This document shows positions 6,139 to 9,285 of a DNA stretch of 9,285 nucleotides, piece after piece (the first letter of the stretch is position 1; each line of letters begins with the position of its first letter). The notes beneath the pieces were generated by a model. It made no database searches, had not been told where the DNA came from, and saw only the letters and a program-made list of their open reading frames with translations. This stretch comes from Gammaproteobacteria bacterium UBA2955 (GTDB lineage Bacteria > Pseudomonadota > Gammaproteobacteria > Pseudomonadales > Azotimanducaceae), in NCBI GenBank assembly GCA_002348825.1, contig DEBN01000007.1, positions 1,735-11,019 of the forward strand, read 5' to 3'. The position numbers were made by a program, and so were the translations under genes.

Positions 6139-7611
6139 ATGCTGCGTATTGCCTCTGACGCGCTCACCTTCGACGACGTTCTCCTCCTGCCGGCTTACTC
6201 TCAAATTTTGCCTTCTGAAGTGACCTTGAATTCTCAAGTTTCGCGAAACATCGCACTGAAAATTCCTATGGTTTCGTCGGCGATGGACACCGTAACCGAA
6301 GCTCGCCTGGCGATCGCGATCGCCCAAGAAGGTGGCATTGGTGTAGTACATAAAAACATGGCGCTCGAACAACAGGCGAAAGAGGTTCGCGCCGTTAAGA
6401 AGTTTGAGTCGGGCATTATCCGAGATCCAGTGACGATTGGCCCGTTAGCGTCGATGGAAGAACTGTTTAATCTGACGCGCGATCACGGAATTTCGGGGGT
6501 GCCAGTTGTCGACGGCACAAAACTGGTGGGGATCATTACCAGTCGCGACGTGCGCTTTGAACAACGTACGGATGTCTGTGTGAAAGACATCATGACTTCG
6601 CGAGACCGTTTGGTGACCGCTCAGGAAGGCACCGATTTCAGCGAGATTCAGCGCTTGCTGCACGAGCACCGCATTGAAAAAGTATTGTTGGTTGGTGATG
6701 ACGGCCAGCTCACCGGTATGGTTACGGTTAAGGACATCGCCAAAGCTGAAGCGTTCCCCTCAGCGTGTAAAGACGAGCGGGGTCAGCTGCGGGTTGCCGC
6801 CAGTGTTGGCATCAGCGCGGATACCGACGACCGAGTTGCTGCGCTGGTGGAGGCAGGGGTTGATCTGGTGGTTGTGGATACCGCCCATGGGCATACCAAA
6901 GGGGTTTTAGATCGGATCAGTTGGATCAAGCAAAAGTACCCTAACCTTGATGTTATGGGTGGTAATGTGGCGACTGCGGACGGGGCCCGAGCGTTAATCG
7001 ACGCTGGGGCTGATAGCGTCAAAGTAGGGATAGGCCCAGGTTCGATCTGTACCACACGTATTATTGCGGGCATTGGCGTACCTCAGGTCACCGCTGTGTC
7101 TGCCGCCGCCGACGTGGGCGCTGAAGCGGGTGTGCCGATAATCGCCGACGGCGGCATTCGTTATTCGGGCGATATTGCTAAGGCTATAGCAGCGGGTGCC
7201 AGTGCCGTGATGATCGGGAGCCTGTTTGCAGGTACTGACGAAGCTCCCGGCGAGGTTGAGTTGTATCAGGGGCGCACGTATAAGTCCTACCGGGGCATGG
7301 GCTCTATGGGTGCCATGGCGCAAAACTATGGATCCAGCGACCGCTACTTTCAGGAAAGTGATGGCGACTCACGCAAGTTGGTGCCCGAGGGCGTAGAGGG
7401 GCGAGTGGCTTATCGTGGTCCGGTGAGTCCTATTGTGCATCAATTGATGGGCGGTTTAAGAGCTTCGATGGGATACACCGGCAGCGCCGATATCGCGACG
7501 ATGAAAACCGTGCCAGAGTTTGTGCAGGTCAGTGCGGCCAGTATGGCCGAGTCGCACGTACACGATGTGTCGATCACAAAAGAGGCTCCTAATTACCCCA
7601 GTCCGCGCTAG
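6139..7611 (+). CDS. guaB: IMP dehydrogenase
   Basis: The product has 490 residues (E. coli 488) and oxidises IMP to XMP with NAD+, the committed step of guanine nucleotide synthesis in the cytoplasm. The (beta/alpha)8 barrel is interrupted by a regulatory Bateman module of two CBS domains at about 95-145 and 155-205. Key features are the N-terminal [10 protein letters not shown] (9-18), [10 protein letters not shown] (43-52), the catalytic loop GPGSICTTR (299-307) with nucleophile C304, D-G-G-I (337-340) for IMP phosphate binding, Y-R-G-M-G-S-M (384-390), the Arg-Tyr catalytic pair R402-Y403 on the flap, and EGVEGRV (417-423). The C-terminus [16 protein letters not shown] is typical of proteobacterial enzymes. 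GGGG at 6129-6132 lies 6 nt before the ATG. It is transcribed divergently from xseA and is followed by guaA as in the E. coli guaBA operon. Confidence 0.99.
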   Translation: MLRIASDALTFDDVLLLPAYSQILPSEVTLNSQVSRNIALKIPMVSSAMDTVTEARLAIAIAQEGGIGVVHKNMALEQQAKEVRAVKKFESGIIRDPVTIGPLASMEELFNLTRDHGISGVPVVDGTKLVGIITSRDVRFEQRTDVCVKDIMTSRDRLVTAQEGTDFSEIQRLLHEHRIEKVLLVGDDGQLTGMVTVKDIAKAEAFPSACKDERGQLRVAASVGISADTDDRVAALVEAGVDLVVVDTAHGHTKGVLDRISWIKQKYPNLDVMGGNVATADGARALIDAGADSVKVGIGPGSICTTRIIAGIGVPQVTAVSAAADVGAEAGVPIIADGGIRYSGDIAKAIAAGASAVMIGSLFAGTDEAPGEVELYQGRTYKSYRGMGSMGAMAQNYGSSDRYFQESDGDSRKLVPEGVEGRVAYRGPVSPIVHQLMGGLRASMGYTGSADIATMKTVPEFVQVSAASMAESHVHDVSITKEAPNYPSPR

Positions 7612-7622
7612 CGCCCTGCGCT
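7610..7622 (+). repeat. Small hairpin at the guaB stop
   Basis: AGCGC and GCGCT pair around a 3-nt CCT loop and overlap the guaB TAG. There is no U-tract after it, so it is not an intrinsic terminator. It may be chance in GC-rich sequence or a minor processing or stability element within a guaB-guaA transcript. Confidence 0.3.
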
Positions 7623-7689
7623 GCTGAAGCGATTCCCTGCGTTCGTCGTTATGGAGAATAAGCTGCCAATTTAGGCCGTCAAAAATACA

Positions 7690-9276
7690 ATGCCAGATCG
7701 CAACGATATACACGCCCAACGACTATTAATCGTCGATTTCGGTTCCCAGTACACACAGTTAATTGCTCGGCGCGTTCGTGAGTGTGGTGTCTACTGCGAG
7801 ATTTATCCGTTTGATGTCAGTGCGGGTGCGATTATTGAATTTGCGCCCATGGGCGTGATTTTGTCCGGCGGCCCAGAGTCGGTCACCGAGCAATCGACGC
7901 CGCGCATAGACCAAAGCATTTTTGACCTTGACGTACCGGTGTTGGGTATTTGTTATGGCATGCAGGCCATGGCGCAACAGTTTGGCGGTCGCGTCAGTCA
8001 GTCAGACCTGCGTGAGTTCGGATACGCTCAGGTGCAGGCTGAGTCGCACAGTGCGTTTATTGGGGCTTTGCTCAATGTTGCGGGTGGCGATGATGTCTGG
8101 ATGAGTCATGGCGATAAGGTAACCGAATTGCCACCGGACTTTGTTTGTACAGCGAGTTCTGGCAGCGCCCCCATTGCAGCGATGGAATGCGCCGAAAAGC
8201 AATTGTTTGGAGTGCAGTTTCACCCGGAAGTGACCCATACAAAAGCGGGTTATGAACTGTTGAGTTATTTCGCCCGCGAGATTTGTAGCTGCGAGGGCAG
8301 TTGGACGCCCGCGAATATTGTAGAAGACGCCATAGCGCGCGTGCGTGAGCAGGTGGGCGATGACAACGTTGTGCTGGGATTGTCCGGTGGCGTAGATTCT
8401 TCTGTGGTGGCCGCTCTGCTCGCGCGAGCAATCGGCTCGCAGTTGACCTGCATCTTTGTCGACAACGGATTGCTCCGCAAGGACGAAAAGGGAGAAGTTG
8501 AAGCCGCCTTCAACAACGCTATTAATGCGGGTGAGATGCCGCCGCTGGATATACTCACCATCGACGCCGAGACTGAGTTTCTGGGAAAACTGAAAGGTGT
8601 AGATGATCCGGAAGCCAAGCGCAAAGCGATCGGCAGTACTTTTATCGACGTCTTTGAGCGCGAGGCGCAGCGCTTAGAAGACGTAAAGTGGTTGGCTCAG
8701 GGCACTATCTATCCGGACGTGATCGAATCGGCGGCCTCTAAGTACGGTAAGGCTCATGTCATAAAGTCGCACCATAACGTAGGCGGACTCCCGGACCGCA
8801 TGGCCATGGAATTGGTCGAACCACTCAGAGAACTGTTCAAAGATGAAGTACGCAAGATCGGCCTACACTTGGGGTTGCCTGAATCGCTGATCATGCGGCA
8901 CCCCTTTCCAGGCCCCGGACTGGGCGTACGCATACTTGGCGAAATTAAAAAAGACTATGCCGATGTGTTGCGCGAGGCCGATGCCATTTTTATTGAGGAA
9001 CTGCGCAACGCTGAACTTTACAGTCAGGTTTCCCAAGCCTTTGCCGTTTACCTTCCGGTTAAATCAGTGGGTGTGGTCGGCGATGCAAGGCGCTACGAAC
9101 ACGTTATCGCGCTGCGAGCGGTCGAAACCATAGATTTTATGACGGCGCGCTGGGCGCATCTGCCCTATGAGTTCATAGAGCGGGTATCGAATCGCATTAT
9201 TAATGAGATTGCGGCGGTGTCGCGAGTGGTCTACGACGTCTCAAGCAAACCACCGGCTACCATTGAGTGGGAGTAG
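7690..9276 (+). CDS. guaA: GMP synthase (glutamine-hydrolysing)
   Basis: The product has 528 residues (E. coli 525) and converts XMP, ATP and glutamine to GMP. The N-terminal class I glutamine amidotransferase domain (about 10-200) has the triad C88 (in GICYGMQ), H178 and E180 (in QFHPE), and LSGGPESV (58-65). The ATP pyrophosphatase domain has the P-loop SGGVDSS (232-238), DNGLLR (258-263) and [11 protein letters not shown] (337-347). [10 protein letters not shown] (359-368) and the [11 protein letters not shown] run (404-414) follow. The C-terminal dimerisation/XMP-binding domain has D-F-M-T-A-R-W (482-488) and ends in the canonical KPPATIEWE. Residues about 264-285 appear about six residues longer than the E. 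coli loop. The gene lies 78 nt after guaB with no evident terminator between them, so co-transcription is likely. The closest ribosome-binding element is a poor AGG at 7673-7675, 14 nt before the ATG. Confidence 0.99.
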   Translation: MPDRNDIHAQRLLIVDFGSQYTQLIARRVRECGVYCEIYPFDVSAGAIIEFAPMGVILSGGPESVTEQSTPRIDQSIFDLDVPVLGICYGMQAMAQQFGGRVSQSDLREFGYAQVQAESHSAFIGALLNVAGGDDVWMSHGDKVTELPPDFVCTASSGSAPIAAMECAEKQLFGVQFHPEVTHTKAGYELLSYFAREICSCEGSWTPANIVEDAIARVREQVGDDNVVLGLSGGVDSSVVAALLARAIGSQLTCIFVDNGLLRKDEKGEVEAAFNNAINAGEMPPLDILTIDAETEFLGKLKGVDDPEAKRKAIGSTFIDVFEREAQRLEDVKWLAQGTIYPDVIESAASKYGKAHVIKSHHNVGGLPDRMAMELVEPLRELFKDEVRKIGLHLGLPESLIMRHPFPGPGLGVRILGEIKKDYADVLREADAIFIEELRNAELYSQVSQAFAVYLPVKSVGVVGDARRYEHVIALRAVETIDFMTARWAHLPYEFIERVSNRIINEIAAVSRVVYDVSSKPPATIEWE

Positions 9277-9285
9277 TGGGGACGC

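Noticed and set aside
5972..6139. N-terminal extension of XseA up to 520 residues
   Set aside because: The open frame runs through the divergent promoter region to the guaB start, has no family similarity there, and the ATG at 5971 gives the normal length.
6309..6324. 16-bp palindrome with two overlapping GCGATCGC sites (HIP1-like)
   Set aside because: It is explained by an Ala-Ile-Ala-Ile-Ala run in GuaB with GCG/GCC and ATC codons. It is a single occurrence and nothing else suggests a cyanobacterium.
6843..6850. GCTGGTGG, identical to the E. coli Chi site
   Set aside because: Chi sequences are lineage-specific, the organism is probably not enteric, and one octamer in 9 kb of coding sequence is expected by chance.
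7651..7674. Seven-codon open frame (MENKLPI) between guaB and guaA as a possible leader peptide
   Set aside because: It has no ribosome-binding site, no attenuator-like hairpins and no codon bias toward a regulated amino acid.

Overview
This window is a conserved housekeeping segment from a gammaproteobacterium, probably not a member of Enterobacterales. The order hisS-yfgM-bamB-der, then xseA, then guaB-guaA matches the E. coli chromosome around guaBA, xseA, der and hisS. The proteins clearly differ from the E. coli ones, for example in Der linker length, a YfgM tail and an M23 peptidase between der and xseA. Coding density is very high and every gene is intact except hisS, which is cut by the left edge. 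I see no mobile element, CRISPR array, tRNA, rRNA, phage gene or defence gene.

Layout: Positions 1-255 hold the 3' end of hisS (+). After a 104-nt gap come yfgM, bamB and der (+), packed tightly: a 4-nt ATGA overlap, then a 3-nt gap. der runs convergently into a secreted M23/LytM peptidase gene (-), and the two stop codons overlap in CTAA. The peptidase gene starts inside the end of xseA (-) with a 20-nt overlap, so xseA and the peptidase form a two-gene minus-strand unit. A 167-nt divergent region (5972-6138) separates xseA from guaB (+) and carries a good sigma70-type promoter for guaB. guaA (+) follows guaB after 78 nt, and only 9 nt remain after its stop.

Functions: The left block combines translation (HisRS), ribosome assembly (Der) and envelope biogenesis (YfgM at the Sec translocon, BamB in outer-membrane protein assembly). 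The minus-strand pair joins the large subunit of exonuclease VII to a periplasmic peptidoglycan endopeptidase. GuaB and GuaA carry out the last two steps of GMP synthesis, IMP to XMP to GMP.

No new multi-gene system is visible. The most notable non-coding signal is a perfect 22-bp palindrome, extendable to 31 nt with one bulge, in the 3' end of the peptidase gene, 54 nt beyond the der stop. There the two convergent transcription units have no intergenic space. Other observations are small: family-level sequence deviations, weak ribosome binding sites and a very short predicted guaB leader. Comparisons with E. coli proteins rely on remembered family knowledge, not a search.
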